From Candidatus Woesearchaeota archaeon (GTDB taxonomy: Archaea; Nanobdellota; Nanobdellia; Woesearchaeales; ARS49), in contig JAFCDQ010000001.1 of the NCBI GenBank assembly GCA_017609645.1, forward strand, positions 515,718 to 579,717: DNA of 64,000 bases. The letters run 5' to 3'. Below are positions 47,090-57,313 of this stretch, piece after piece. The translations under genes and the position numbers were made by a program. Every line of letters starts with the position of its first letter. The first letter of the stretch is position 1. Under the pieces are notes generated by a model, which was not told where the DNA came from, did not search any database, and worked only from the letters and a program-made list of their open reading frames with translations.

Positions 47090-50000
47090 TAACAGAGATA
47101 TTGCTTCGCTAATGCTAGTTATAGCTCTGACTTTATTCTTGCTCTTTGGATTGCATGAAATTAATTTTGCTGAAAAAAGCAATAAAATTACTGCTGGGCT
47201 GAGTCTTGCTGTAGGAGGAAATACAACTCTTGTTGAGAATGCCACTCATGATTTTGTGTATGAAGAGCCTAATGCAAGTGAAGCAGTAGAACAAATCATT
47301 GAAGAAATTAATTTAACTCTTCCGGAAGAGATTCCTGATAATGTTACAGAGCCAGAAATAATTCCTGATAATTTAACTTTGCCAGAAGAAAATATAATTG
47401 TTCCTGATAATGTTAGTCATGATTTTGTTTATAATGAAACAAATGAAACTGAATTTAGTATTCCTGTAGTTAATGAGACAATAGTGGAAAATGTTTCTTT
47501 ATCTAAGAAAATTGTGAAAAAAGTTCCTGAAATTGATTTAAACAATGTTGTTGACAAATATTGTGAAAAAATAAGTATGTTTTTGACAAAATGTATTGTT
47601 CAGACAGAACAGGAATTATGTCATCTTGAAGGTAGGGAAATTGTTTGTAATGGAGTGATGCAAGCAACGAGTTATTCTGACAAATTGACTCTTGAGCAAA
47701 AAAATATTTTTAATGCAAAAGGAATTCCTGTTAATAAAAATGGAAAAGAAACAGAATACTTTACACCTCAACTTGGAACAAGATTTAAAGTAGATTGGAA
47801 TTCTGAAAAATACATTCATATTGGTTTTACTTCAGATGTTTTTGTTGTGCAGGACTTTTATTATGGCACTTGTGATTATACAGATAATTGTACTATTGAT
47901 GTTGGTGTTGAAATAAAACCATCACTTTCGGGAAATTTCACTCCAAAAGAAAATAATCTTATTGGCAGTTGGAATTTTGTTAGCGATGCAATAGATACTT
48001 CAAATCAACAAAATAATGGAACAGTTTATGGAGCAACACATACTTATGAAAGATATAGTTTTGATGGAGATGATGATTGTATTTATGTTGAAAACACTTC
48101 AACTTTGAATATAAGCGAAGGAACTATCCTGTTTTGGTTTAAACCAGCTAAATTAGGACAAACTTGGCCAGGCATAGTTTCAAAATGTAATGGGGATTTT
48201 ATGGCAAATTATAATATTTTAATTAAATTAAATGATGATGATTTAAAAATTCAATTAGGAGATGGCACTAATCTTCAAACATTTGATACCACGTCTAATT
48301 TTATAACAACAGACTGGAGACATATTGCAGTTACTTTTAATAGCAGCAATATCACAGTTTATTCAAATGGGGAATATCTTGAAGAAACAGCATTGACTGT
48401 TATACCTGCAGGACTTACAATTCCACTTCATATAGGTTGTAATTTTGTCGGAGCAAATCAACATTTTAATGGAAGTATTGAAAATGTTGCAATATGGAAC
48501 CTGAGTTTAAAACAAAGAGAAATAGAATTAATTTACAATGAAACTCGTTTTAACACTTCTGGAAATACTGTAACTTATTCTGGAACATTTACAGGAGGAG
48601 TATTTGATTCTATTGAAGATGCAACTAAGTGGGAAAATTTAGTTTGGGATTCAACAGAACCAACAGGAACAGATATTTCATTAAGATATAGAGTTGGTAA
48701 TTATTCTAGAATTGATGAGACAGATGGTGATTTAATTGCTTATTGGAAGTTAAATAGAAGTGATGGAACAAATGCATTTGCAGATAGTACAAACACAACT
48801 CCTGATGAAAGACAAGTATTGCATATGAAATTTAAAAATGCAACAGACTTTTATGATTTCTCAGGACGAGGAAATACTGCAACTAATGATGGAAGTGCAT
48901 ATACAAATATAGGATATACAAAAGGAGGAAGATATTTTGATGGAGTAGATGATTATCTAATAAAAGCAGCTGGTTTTACACAAATTCCTGCAGCTGGCGA
49001 AGTAACAGTAACAGTCTGGGGCAAAGACTTAGCAGTTGGTGCTGGCGGTGGAACTCATGGAGTTATAACTGGAATCTATGGTGCAGCAGGAGCAAATGCT
49101 GAAATAGTTCGTTTTAGATTAACTTCTGATGTTGCTTTTTCATTATTCAATGATTATGGCTGTGGTAAAGGTCTTACTACTGCGGGTTTTGAAGGCTGGC
49201 ATTTTTTCGCAGCTAAAGTAAGTTCAGATGCTTTAGACGATAAATGTTGTGTAAGTTTTGACGGAGGTGCTTGGGCTTGTGATAATGATGTAGATGACTT
49301 TGTAGCTTCAACACAATATATAATCGGAGATTATGGAACAGGCAGCACTTATCCTCTTGACGGAACACTTGATAACTTCAGAGTTTACAATACTTCATTA
49401 AATGATTCACAACTCAAAGAACTCTACGCAAAAGAAGCAGGAACATATGATGAAGTTGGAAGTAATCAGGGTTTTGCTAATGGAACCGGCAGAGCAGGAG
49501 GAGTGTTTGAAAGTGATGGTGCATTGAGTTTTGATGGAAAAGATGATTATATAAGTTTGGGTCATGATGCAAGTCTTGATTTTGGAGTAGACGAAGATTT
49601 CACAGCAAGCTTTTGGATGAAAACATCAGATGTTAAAAGTAGACCTTTAACTAAAGGTGCTATTGGTGGAGCGCCTGTTGCGTGGGGGCTTCTCTTTGCG
49701 GGCACTGGCGACCTTTTTGGAAAAATTCGTAATGGATCATACAACTTTCAACCATTCCAGCCAGCAGGAATTAATGTTAGTGATAATAAATGGCATTTGA
49801 TAACTTTTGTTGTTGATAGAGATGTTAATTTAATACTTTATGTTGATGGAGTTGCTGGCACAGCTATAGCAGCAGCAGGGTCTAATGTTGATTTAACTAA
49901 TAATTTTGACCTTGTTTTAGGAGCAGACGATAATGGAACCTCTATGTATTTTAATGGAACAATAGACTCTCTAGCAATTTACAACAAAGCATTAACAACA

Positions 50001-53000
50001 AATGAAATATCTGATCTTTATACTTCGTGGGGTGGATGGAGTGCTTATGATGGCAGCAGTCCAATGAGTTTAAGTGGGAGAGGAAAACTTCTGCAATATC
50101 AAGCAAAATTAGAGACCCCTGATAATTCACTAACACCTGTTTTGAATGAAGTTAATATAACAAATGAACCTGCTAAAGGAATTGATACTTGCAGAGAATT
50201 AAATATTTCAGGGCAAACTTATGCAATGAATGCAAGCATAGATAATGCAGCTGCAACTTGTATGATTATAGATAATCATTCAGTAACTTTAGATTGTGAT
50301 GGATATTATATTGATGGACAAGACAGCGGCAATGGAATTGAACTTATGAATAATATGGAAAATCTAACTATAATAAATTGCGATGTTCGGCAATTCTTCA
50401 GAAATTTAGAATCTGATTATAATGTAAATGTAACTATTGAAAACTTTACTTCATTTGATGCTGCTTATCATGGAATGGATATAGACTATCCTACTAATTT
50501 TACTTTAAGAAATATATTTGTAAATTACAGTACGTATAGAGGAATTCATTTTAGTGCTCATTATTTAGACAGCGTGACTAATATATATAATTTAACAAGT
50601 ATTAATGCTCAAAATTCTGGAAGCACTTATGCAGGATTTTATTATTATCAAGGGGCTGTTGGTTCTTTATTAAATATAACTGGATTTAATATAAGTGATA
50701 ATGGAAACTATGGATTTTATGCACGACAATATGCCACAACAATAGATCTTAATGATGGTCATATTGATAATAATGGCAATTCTGGATTTTATAGTGCAAC
50801 TACTGCAGAACCAATATTTTATTTAGATAATATAACATTCTTTAACAATTATGGAAATGGTATTTATTTAGGGTATTCAACAGGGGGAGTAATAAAGAAT
50901 TGCAACATTAGCTTTAATGAACAATATGGTTTATATTTTTATTATTCTACTGTTGGTTATAATATAACCGGCAATGATATCAAATATAATAAAGAAAGAG
51001 ATGTTTTTGTTTCTCAAGCAAGCAGCACTGGAAATGATTTTTGGAATAATAATTTTGAAGTAAATTTAATGGTAGAAGATGAAGGAAGTAATAATTGGAA
51101 CTTGACAACAGGAAATACTTGGGATAATTATGATAGTGATGATGAAGATTGTGTGGGCGCAGGAGGATTCTGTCCAAATCCTTATCTTATTGCAGGAAGC
51201 AGTGGAATGTATGATAAAAAAGCAATTTATACAGGCGTGCAAGGAACATTACAGCAATTTGATTGTCATAATTGTGTTGATTGTACAGAATATATAACAA
51301 ATTGGACTGCAAAGTTTGGAGATAACTTATCATTAACAGCTGATGTAAATAATTATGGTGCAAATTGTATTGATTTTTTAGGACATAATGGAATTTTATT
51401 TGACGGCGGAGGAAATACTATTGATGGCACTAATACTGGCTCTGTATTTTATATTTATCCAAACCCCTCTTCCCCTATTGTAGGCAGTGATTGGATAACA
51501 ATAAGAAATGTTCATGTACAGGAATTTCAAAGAGGGATTTATTCATATTATTCTCAAAACTTGACTGTTTTTAACTTTTCAGGACAAGATAATACTGTTC
51601 AAGGCGTATATCTTAACTATCTGAATATTGGAAATTTTACAAATATTGGACTTGATAATAATGATGCAGATGGATTGGATATTGCAAGTCAAATAACTAA
51701 TTCTGAGTTATTAATTCACAATATAAGTGCTTCAGGAAATGGCGATGTTGGACTTCTTATTCGAGCAAGTGCTGCAGGTAGTATGTTAAATATAACAAGC
51801 TTTAATTTTAGTAGAAATACAGATGATGGAATTGAATTGGCTTTATCTTCTGCTACCCATGGTTCATTATATCTTAAAGATGGTCATTGTGATAATAATG
51901 TAGATGATGGGTTTGTTACAGGAGCTAGTCAAGATATTCCTGTTACTTATGTTGATAATGTTAGTTTTGTTAATAACACAGGAAAAGGAGTTTATTTTCA
52001 AGGAGACGGCAGTGGAGGAGAGTTCAAGAATTGTACAATAATGTTTAATAAAGAACATGGCCTTCACCTGTACTATGATATAGATAATTATAATTTTACA
52101 AACAATACAATAAAATATAATTATGACAGAGATGTATATATTCAAGCTAATTCTCAGCTTTTTGACAACAGATTCTGGAAAAATCATTTTGAAGTAAATG
52201 CTTTAGTAGTAGATTTAGATGGAGATAATCACTGGAATTTAACTATTAGTGGAAATCAATGGGATAATTATGATAGTGATGATGAAGATTGCACTAGTGT
52301 AGCAGGATTTTGTGCAAATGATTATCAAATAGGAGGAAGCACAGGTTCATATGATAAAAAAGCAATTTACACAGGAATACAAGGGACACTTAATGACTAT
52401 AACTGCAGTACTTGCGGAGATTGCACAGAAAGAATACATAACTGGAGCATACAATTTGGAGATAACTTAACTTTAAGAGCAAATATAAATAATTTCGGAG
52501 CAACTTGTGTTGATTTTAGAGGACATAATGGAATATTATTTAATGGAAGCAATCATTTAATAGATGGAACTGGAGCAGGTAATGCATTTTCTGTTTGTTC
52601 TCCTACTAGTTCTTGCACTACGGGTTATGTAGGCAGTGACTTCATAACAATTACTAATATTAATACACAGCAGTTTGATTATGGAATGCGTACTTATTAT
52701 AATTTTAATTTAACTTTAATTAATTATACCTCATTTGATGAAGATGTAAATGGCCTGTTTTTATATTATCATGATACTGGTTATTTAGAGAATATATTTA
52801 TTAATTTTAGCGGAGATAGAGGAATAAGATTTGATAATCATCAAACAGATAGTCTTACACAATTTTATAATTTAACAATAACAGAAACTGTTGCAGGAGC
52901 AACTGAAGGATTTTATTATTATCTTCCATATGCAGGCAGTGTTTTGAATATAACACTTTTTAATATCAGCTATAATGGAGATATAGGATTTTATCAACAA

Positions 53001-54785
53001 GCTGGAGGTATCAATAGAAACATATATTTAACTGACGGATATATTGAGAATAATACAGATGATGGAGTGTATTGGTATACAGGAACTAATTCTGATTTTT
53101 TCCTTGATAATGTAAGTATCTTAGGAAATGGTGATTATGGACTTTATGTTTATGGAACTACTGGGGGAGAAATTAAGAATAGCAGGATTGCAAATAATTC
53201 AGATTATGGTCTTTATTATGTAAATACTGTTGATTCTTATAATGTTTCAAATACTAAAATTAAGAATAACACTAATCTAGATGTTTATATCGCTCATGCT
53301 AGCTGTGACGATAATAAATTTTGGAATAATACTTTTGAGAATAATAATACAAATATAAGCGATATAGGAACAGGAACTGAATGGAATATAAGCACAGGAG
53401 GAAATAGGTGGTTGAATTTTGATACTGATGCAGAAGGATGTCATGATGTTAATTTAGATGGTTTTTGTGATGATGCAAATGTAACAATTCCTGGAGCAGG
53501 AGGAGGTAAAGATGAATTGCCTTTATATGTAGGAGGAACAGCAGTTAGCTGTGGATCTAACATAACAACAGATACAACTTTAACAGCTAATCTAACATGT
53601 AATGGAACTGCTTTGAATCTTGTAGCAGATAATATTTATTTAGATTGTGATGGTTTTATAATTAGAGGAGATGGTGCTGGGGAAATTGGTATTAAAATAA
53701 ACAGCAGTGATATTAATGTAACAAATTGTTTTATTTATAATTTTACAACAGGCATTTATGCAGATCCTGGAGTTGGATTAATTATTGAGAATAATACTTT
53801 TGTTAATTCTACAAATTGCACTATTTTAGAAGACTATAATTCAAGTGTGATTAGAAATAATAGTTATCATAATTGTACTGATAATGCTATACTTTTGATT
53901 AATGAGAGCAGGCATAATAGAATTTACAATAATACAATTAATTTAAGTTGGGTTGGTGTTAATATTCGTAATGGGACTAATAATACTGTCTGGAATAATA
54001 GTTTTACAAATTCACTGCATCTTCATGCAAATGCAATAACTGGAAATTACTTTAATTCAAGTGTTGGAAACTATTGGGATGATATTTTGAGTTTGGCTAT
54101 TTATGATGCTAATAGAGATGGTTTAGGTGATTCAGGACCTGAATATCCATATAATTCGAGCAATAATGCAAATACTTCTGGAACAATTCAAGATTATAGA
54201 CCCTTTACAACTAAAACTGTTCCTGCACCAAATGTAACTTTAATTTATCCTGTTAATGATACTATTTTGAATGGAAGAAATGTTGACTTTAATTGTTATG
54301 GAGAAACTTTTAGTGCTTTAGTTAATATAACAAACATGACATTATATATTTGGGATTCAGGAAATAGTTTAATTTATCAACATACTCAAGAAGTAGGAAG
54401 TGTTTCTACTAATTCACAAAATTGGACATATATTTTACCTTCAGCAGACAGTTATAGATGGACTTGCGAAGTAAATAACACAGATGTGAATAATAGTTTT
54501 GCATTAAAGAATTATACATTTAATGTAACTTTTAGAACAGCTGTTGATAATGTTACAACAGATGTAGATACTGAGTTAAAGCCTTTTGATAGTTTAGAGA
54601 ATTTACCTCAGCAAAATAATCTAGTCGGAAGATGGGATTTTGTAGAAGATGCAACAGATACTTCTATATTTGGAAATAATGGAACAGTTCATGGAGCAGA
54701 AATAATGGAACAGTTCATGGAGCAACACATACTTTTGAGAGGTATGAGTTTGATGGGAAAGATGATGAAATTGATTGTGGTATAA
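47073..54785 (+). CDS. Giant surface protein, fragment 1 (LamG + right-handed beta-helix repeats)
   Basis: N-term TM; repeated LamG-type (AGGRYFDGVDDY, NGTIDSLAIYN) and NosD-like (NNTINLSWVGVNIRNGTNNTVWNN) segments; ends at a 26-nt tandem duplication. Confidence 0.85.
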   Translation: MHLKSNNRDIASLMLVIALTLFLLFGLHEINFAEKSNKITAGLSLAVGGNTTLVENATHDFVYEEPNASEAVEQIIEEINLTLPEEIPDNVTEPEIIPDNLTLPEENIIVPDNVSHDFVYNETNETEFSIPVVNETIVENVSLSKKIVKKVPEIDLNNVVDKYCEKISMFLTKCIVQTEQELCHLEGREIVCNGVMQATSYSDKLTLEQKNIFNAKGIPVNKNGKETEYFTPQLGTRFKVDWNSEKYIHIGFTSDVFVVQDFYYGTCDYTDNCTIDVGVEIKPSLSGNFTPKENNLIGSWNFVSDAIDTSNQQNNGTVYGATHTYERYSFDGDDDCIYVENTSTLNISEGTILFWFKPAKLGQTWPGIVSKCNGDFMANYNILIKLNDDDLKIQLGDGTNLQTFDTTSNFITTDWRHIAVTFNSSNITVYSNGEYLEETALTVIPAGLTIPLHIGCNFVGANQHFNGSIENVAIWNLSLKQREIELIYNETRFNTSGNTVTYSGTFTGGVFDSIEDATKWENLVWDSTEPTGTDISLRYRVGNYSRIDETDGDLIAYWKLNRSDGTNAFADSTNTTPDERQVLHMKFKNATDFYDFSGRGNTATNDGSAYTNIGYTKGGRYFDGVDDYLIKAAGFTQIPAAGEVTVTVWGKDLAVGAGGGTHGVITGIYGAAGANAEIVRFRLTSDVAFSLFNDYGCGKGLTTAGFEGWHFFAAKVSSDALDDKCCVSFDGGAWACDNDVDDFVASTQYIIGDYGTGSTYPLDGTLDNFRVYNTSLNDSQLKELYAKEAGTYDEVGSNQGFANGTGRAGGVFESDGALSFDGKDDYISLGHDASLDFGVDEDFTASFWMKTSDVKSRPLTKGAIGGAPVAWGLLFAGTGDLFGKIRNGSYNFQPFQPAGINVSDNKWHLITFVVDRDVNLILYVDGVAGTAIAAAGSNVDLTNNFDLVLGADDNGTSMYFNGTIDSLAIYNKALTTNEISDLYTSWGGWSAYDGSSPMSLSGRGKLLQYQAKLETPDNSLTPVLNEVNITNEPAKGIDTCRELNISGQTYAMNASIDNAAATCMIIDNHSVTLDCDGYYIDGQDSGNGIELMNNMENLTIINCDVRQFFRNLESDYNVNVTIENFTSFDAAYHGMDIDYPTNFTLRNIFVNYSTYRGIHFSAHYLDSVTNIYNLTSINAQNSGSTYAGFYYYQGAVGSLLNITGFNISDNGNYGFYARQYATTIDLNDGHIDNNGNSGFYSATTAEPIFYLDNITFFNNYGNGIYLGYSTGGVIKNCNISFNEQYGLYFYYSTVGYNITGNDIKYNKERDVFVSQASSTGNDFWNNNFEVNLMVEDEGSNNWNLTTGNTWDNYDSDDEDCVGAGGFCPNPYLIAGSSGMYDKKAIYTGVQGTLQQFDCHNCVDCTEYITNWTAKFGDNLSLTADVNNYGANCIDFLGHNGILFDGGGNTIDGTNTGSVFYIYPNPSSPIVGSDWITIRNVHVQEFQRGIYSYYSQNLTVFNFSGQDNTVQGVYLNYLNIGNFTNIGLDNNDADGLDIASQITNSELLIHNISASGNGDVGLLIRASAAGSMLNITSFNFSRNTDDGIELALSSATHGSLYLKDGHCDNNVDDGFVTGASQDIPVTYVDNVSFVNNTGKGVYFQGDGSGGEFKNCTIMFNKEHGLHLYYDIDNYNFTNNTIKYNYDRDVYIQANSQLFDNRFWKNHFEVNALVVDLDGDNHWNLTISGNQWDNYDSDDEDCTSVAGFCANDYQIGGSTGSYDKKAIYTGIQGTLNDYNCSTCGDCTERIHNWSIQFGDNLTLRANINNFGATCVDFRGHNGILFNGSNHLIDGTGAGNAFSVCSPTSSCTTGYVGSDFITITNINTQQFDYGMRTYYNFNLTLINYTSFDEDVNGLFLYYHDTGYLENIFINFSGDRGIRFDNHQTDSLTQFYNLTITETVAGATEGFYYYLPYAGSVLNITLFNISYNGDIGFYQQAGGINRNIYLTDGYIENNTDDGVYWYTGTNSDFFLDNVSILGNGDYGLYVYGTTGGEIKNSRIANNSDYGLYYVNTVDSYNVSNTKIKNNTNLDVYIAHASCDDNKFWNNTFENNNTNISDIGTGTEWNISTGGNRWLNFDTDAEGCHDVNLDGFCDDANVTIPGAGGGKDELPLYVGGTAVSCGSNITTDTTLTANLTCNGTALNLVADNIYLDCDGFIIRGDGAGEIGIKINSSDINVTNCFIYNFTTGIYADPGVGLIIENNTFVNSTNCTILEDYNSSVIRNNSYHNCTDNAILLINESRHNRIYNNTINLSWVGVNIRNGTNNTVWNNSFTNSLHLHANAITGNYFNSSVGNYWDDILSLAIYDANRDGLGDSGPEYPYNSSNNANTSGTIQDYRPFTTKTVPAPNVTLIYPVNDTILNGRNVDFNCYGETFSALVNITNMTLYIWDSGNSLIYQHTQEVGSVSTNSQNWTYILPSADSYRWTCEVNNTDVNNSFALKNYTFNVTFRTAVDNVTTDVDTELKPFDSLENLPQQNNLVGRWDFVEDATDTSIFGNNGTVHGAEIMEQFMEQHILLRGMSLMGKMMKLIVV
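54673..54723 (+). repeat. 26-nt tandem duplication (AAATAATGGAACAGTTCATGGAGCAG) breaking the giant ORF
   Basis: Second copy immediately follows the first; frame 0 to frame 2 shift matches 26 mod 3. Confidence 0.9.
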
Positions 54786-54961
54786 ATAATATTTTAAACA
54801 TAACTTATCCTTTAACGGTTGCTGCCTGGATTAAGCCTATAGAAGCTAGTTCACTTCAAGTCATTGGGGGAAGAGTTACTTTATCAGGTAATGATGCAGA
54901 ATATGGATTTTTTCTAAATACAGATATAATTTATTTTCAACTAGGAAATGGAAGCTTAGGT

Positions 54962-57313
54962 GTGGCTTCGCAATCAGACAGCACATACAATACTGATGAA
55001 TGGTATTTTATTACAGGAACTGTTAATTCTAGTGGTTTACAAACATTGTATGTTGATGGTATTGCGCAAACAGATACAGAACAAATTCAAGGAGATAGTT
55101 ATTCTAATTATAATTTTATTATTGGCAGAAGATCATATAATGCCTTATATTATTTCAATGGATCGATTGATAATTTTATGGTATGGAACACATCCTTATC
55201 AGCAGAAGAAATCACTGAACTTTATCGTGCTACACGCTTTAATACAGAAGGAAATACTGTTGATTATATTGGAAGGTATACTAATGCTATTGATTCTGGA
55301 AATGCTGCAAGTGTTTGGACTAATTTAAGTTGGATTGAAACAGAGCCAACAGGAACAACAATTGATTTAAGATATCGTCTTGGAAATTATACTCCTGTTG
55401 ATACAACCGATACTGATTTAGTTAGTTATTGGAAATTAAATAGGAGTGATGGGATAGTATTTAGTTCAAGTATTGAAAATAGTCAAGTGTTGCATATGAA
55501 ATTTGTTAATAGCACAGACTTTTATGATTTCTCTGGACAAGGAAATGATGGAACAAATGTAGGAAGTGCTTATACTGATAGAGGATATATTGGAGGAGCA
55601 AGAAGCTTTGATGGGGTGAATGATTATATGACGCTTACTCCATTTAATGTAACAGGTAATGGAACAATCAGTGTTTGGGTAAAACCAAAAGTCAATAATG
55701 TAAGACAGGCTGTTGTCGGAAAATTGCACTCGTTAGGATCTTCTGCTACTGCTGATTTCAGTCTTGAACTTAACTCTGATGGAGATATATATGTTTATGC
55801 TGCTGACAATGTAGCAGCTCAAACATGGGATACTAATATAGCTTACACAACAAATGTTTGGCAGCATATAGTAGTAACAGCTAATAGTTCGCTTTTAGCA
55901 GTTTATGTAGACGGAGTGCAAAGAGCCACAACAGCACAAACAAGAATACCTGCAGGAAACTCAAATAATTACAGTATTGGAAGATTTGGAGATTATTCTG
56001 TGGCCTTATACTTTAACGGTTTAATAGATAATGTAAGAATATATAATGGAACATCACTTAACACAACACAAATCAAAGAACTCTACTCTAAAGAAGCAGG
56101 AACTTATGATGAGGTAAGTGATAATCATGGACAAGCACAAAATAATGTTGATAGAACTGCAGGAATATTTAGTGATGATTTAGCATTAGAGTTTGATGGA
56201 AAAGATGATTATGTTGATTGCGGCAATTCAACTGATTTATTATTAGATGATGCTTTTTCAATCTCAACATGGTTTAAATGGGCAGGACCACATTCAACAG
56301 ACGCATTTACAACAATAATATCAAAATCAGCAACAGGTTTTGGTTATCACGAGAATTTTATGATACGGGTGACTAGCGCAGGAATAGTGCAGGCGCGTAT
56401 TGGAAACGGAACAGATGAAACTTCATTTAGTGGAATTGATGTTTCAGATCATAATTGGCATCATGCAGTATTAGTTGCAGATAATGGTTCTAAAACAGGA
56501 GACTTTTATGTAGATGGAGTATCAAGAGATCCAAAAGCAATATTTACTCCTATTTATACTAATGCCACAGCAAAATTAACAATAGGTATTTGGGAAGGGG
56601 CATTATATGGAGAATTTAACGGAACAATTGACTCTGTTGCTGTTTATGATAGAAGCTTAACAGCAAATGAAATATCTGATTTATACATTAACTGGTCTGG
56701 TTGGAGTACTTATTATACAAGTGGACCTGTTGATATTGGAAACTTTACTTCACGTGCTATTCAGTATCAAGCTTTGTTAAATACAAGCAATGATTCAGTA
56801 ACTCCTGTATTTGGTAGTTTTGAAACAACAGATTCAACTCCTCCTGTTATTACTTTAAATTATCCTGTTAATGATACAATATTAAATGGAAGAAATGTTG
56901 ATTTTAGATGTACTGGAACAAGTAATGCAAATATTAAGAATATAACTTTGTATATTTGGAATTCAGCAGGAGGATTAGTTTATAGTGATACTCCAACTAT
57001 GACCCCTGCATTAACTGTTTCACAGAACTGGACTTATATTTTACCAAGTGATGGAACTTATGAATATAATTGTAAAGCATTTAATGTAAATGATTTAGTC
57101 TTTGCGTTTGCTTCTCAAAATAAAACTTTTAATGTAACATTTAGAACAGGAATAGATAATGTTACAACAGATGTTAATACTGAATTAAAACCATTTGATA
57201 GTTTAGAGAATTTACCTCAGCAAAATAATCTAGTCGGAAGATGGGATTTTGTAGAAGATGCAACAGATACTTCTATATTTGGAAATAATGGAACAGTTCA
57301 TGGAGCAAAATAA
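54962..57313 (+). CDS. Giant surface protein, fragment 2 (LamG domains); frame is open back to the duplication at ~54700
   Basis: Continuation HGATHTFERYEFDGKDDEIDCG... in the shifted frame. Confidence 0.8.
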   Translation: MASQSDSTYNTDEWYFITGTVNSSGLQTLYVDGIAQTDTEQIQGDSYSNYNFIIGRRSYNALYYFNGSIDNFMVWNTSLSAEEITELYRATRFNTEGNTVDYIGRYTNAIDSGNAASVWTNLSWIETEPTGTTIDLRYRLGNYTPVDTTDTDLVSYWKLNRSDGIVFSSSIENSQVLHMKFVNSTDFYDFSGQGNDGTNVGSAYTDRGYIGGARSFDGVNDYMTLTPFNVTGNGTISVWVKPKVNNVRQAVVGKLHSLGSSATADFSLELNSDGDIYVYAADNVAAQTWDTNIAYTTNVWQHIVVTANSSLLAVYVDGVQRATTAQTRIPAGNSNNYSIGRFGDYSVALYFNGLIDNVRIYNGTSLNTTQIKELYSKEAGTYDEVSDNHGQAQNNVDRTAGIFSDDLALEFDGKDDYVDCGNSTDLLLDDAFSISTWFKWAGPHSTDAFTTIISKSATGFGYHENFMIRVTSAGIVQARIGNGTDETSFSGIDVSDHNWHHAVLVADNGSKTGDFYVDGVSRDPKAIFTPIYTNATAKLTIGIWEGALYGEFNGTIDSVAVYDRSLTANEISDLYINWSGWSTYYTSGPVDIGNFTSRAIQYQALLNTSNDSVTPVFGSFETTDSTPPVITLNYPVNDTILNGRNVDFRCTGTSNANIKNITLYIWNSAGGLVYSDTPTMTPALTVSQNWTYILPSDGTYEYNCKAFNVNDLVFAFASQNKTFNVTFRTGIDNVTTDVNTELKPFDSLENLPQQNNLVGRWDFVEDATDTSIFGNNGTVHGAK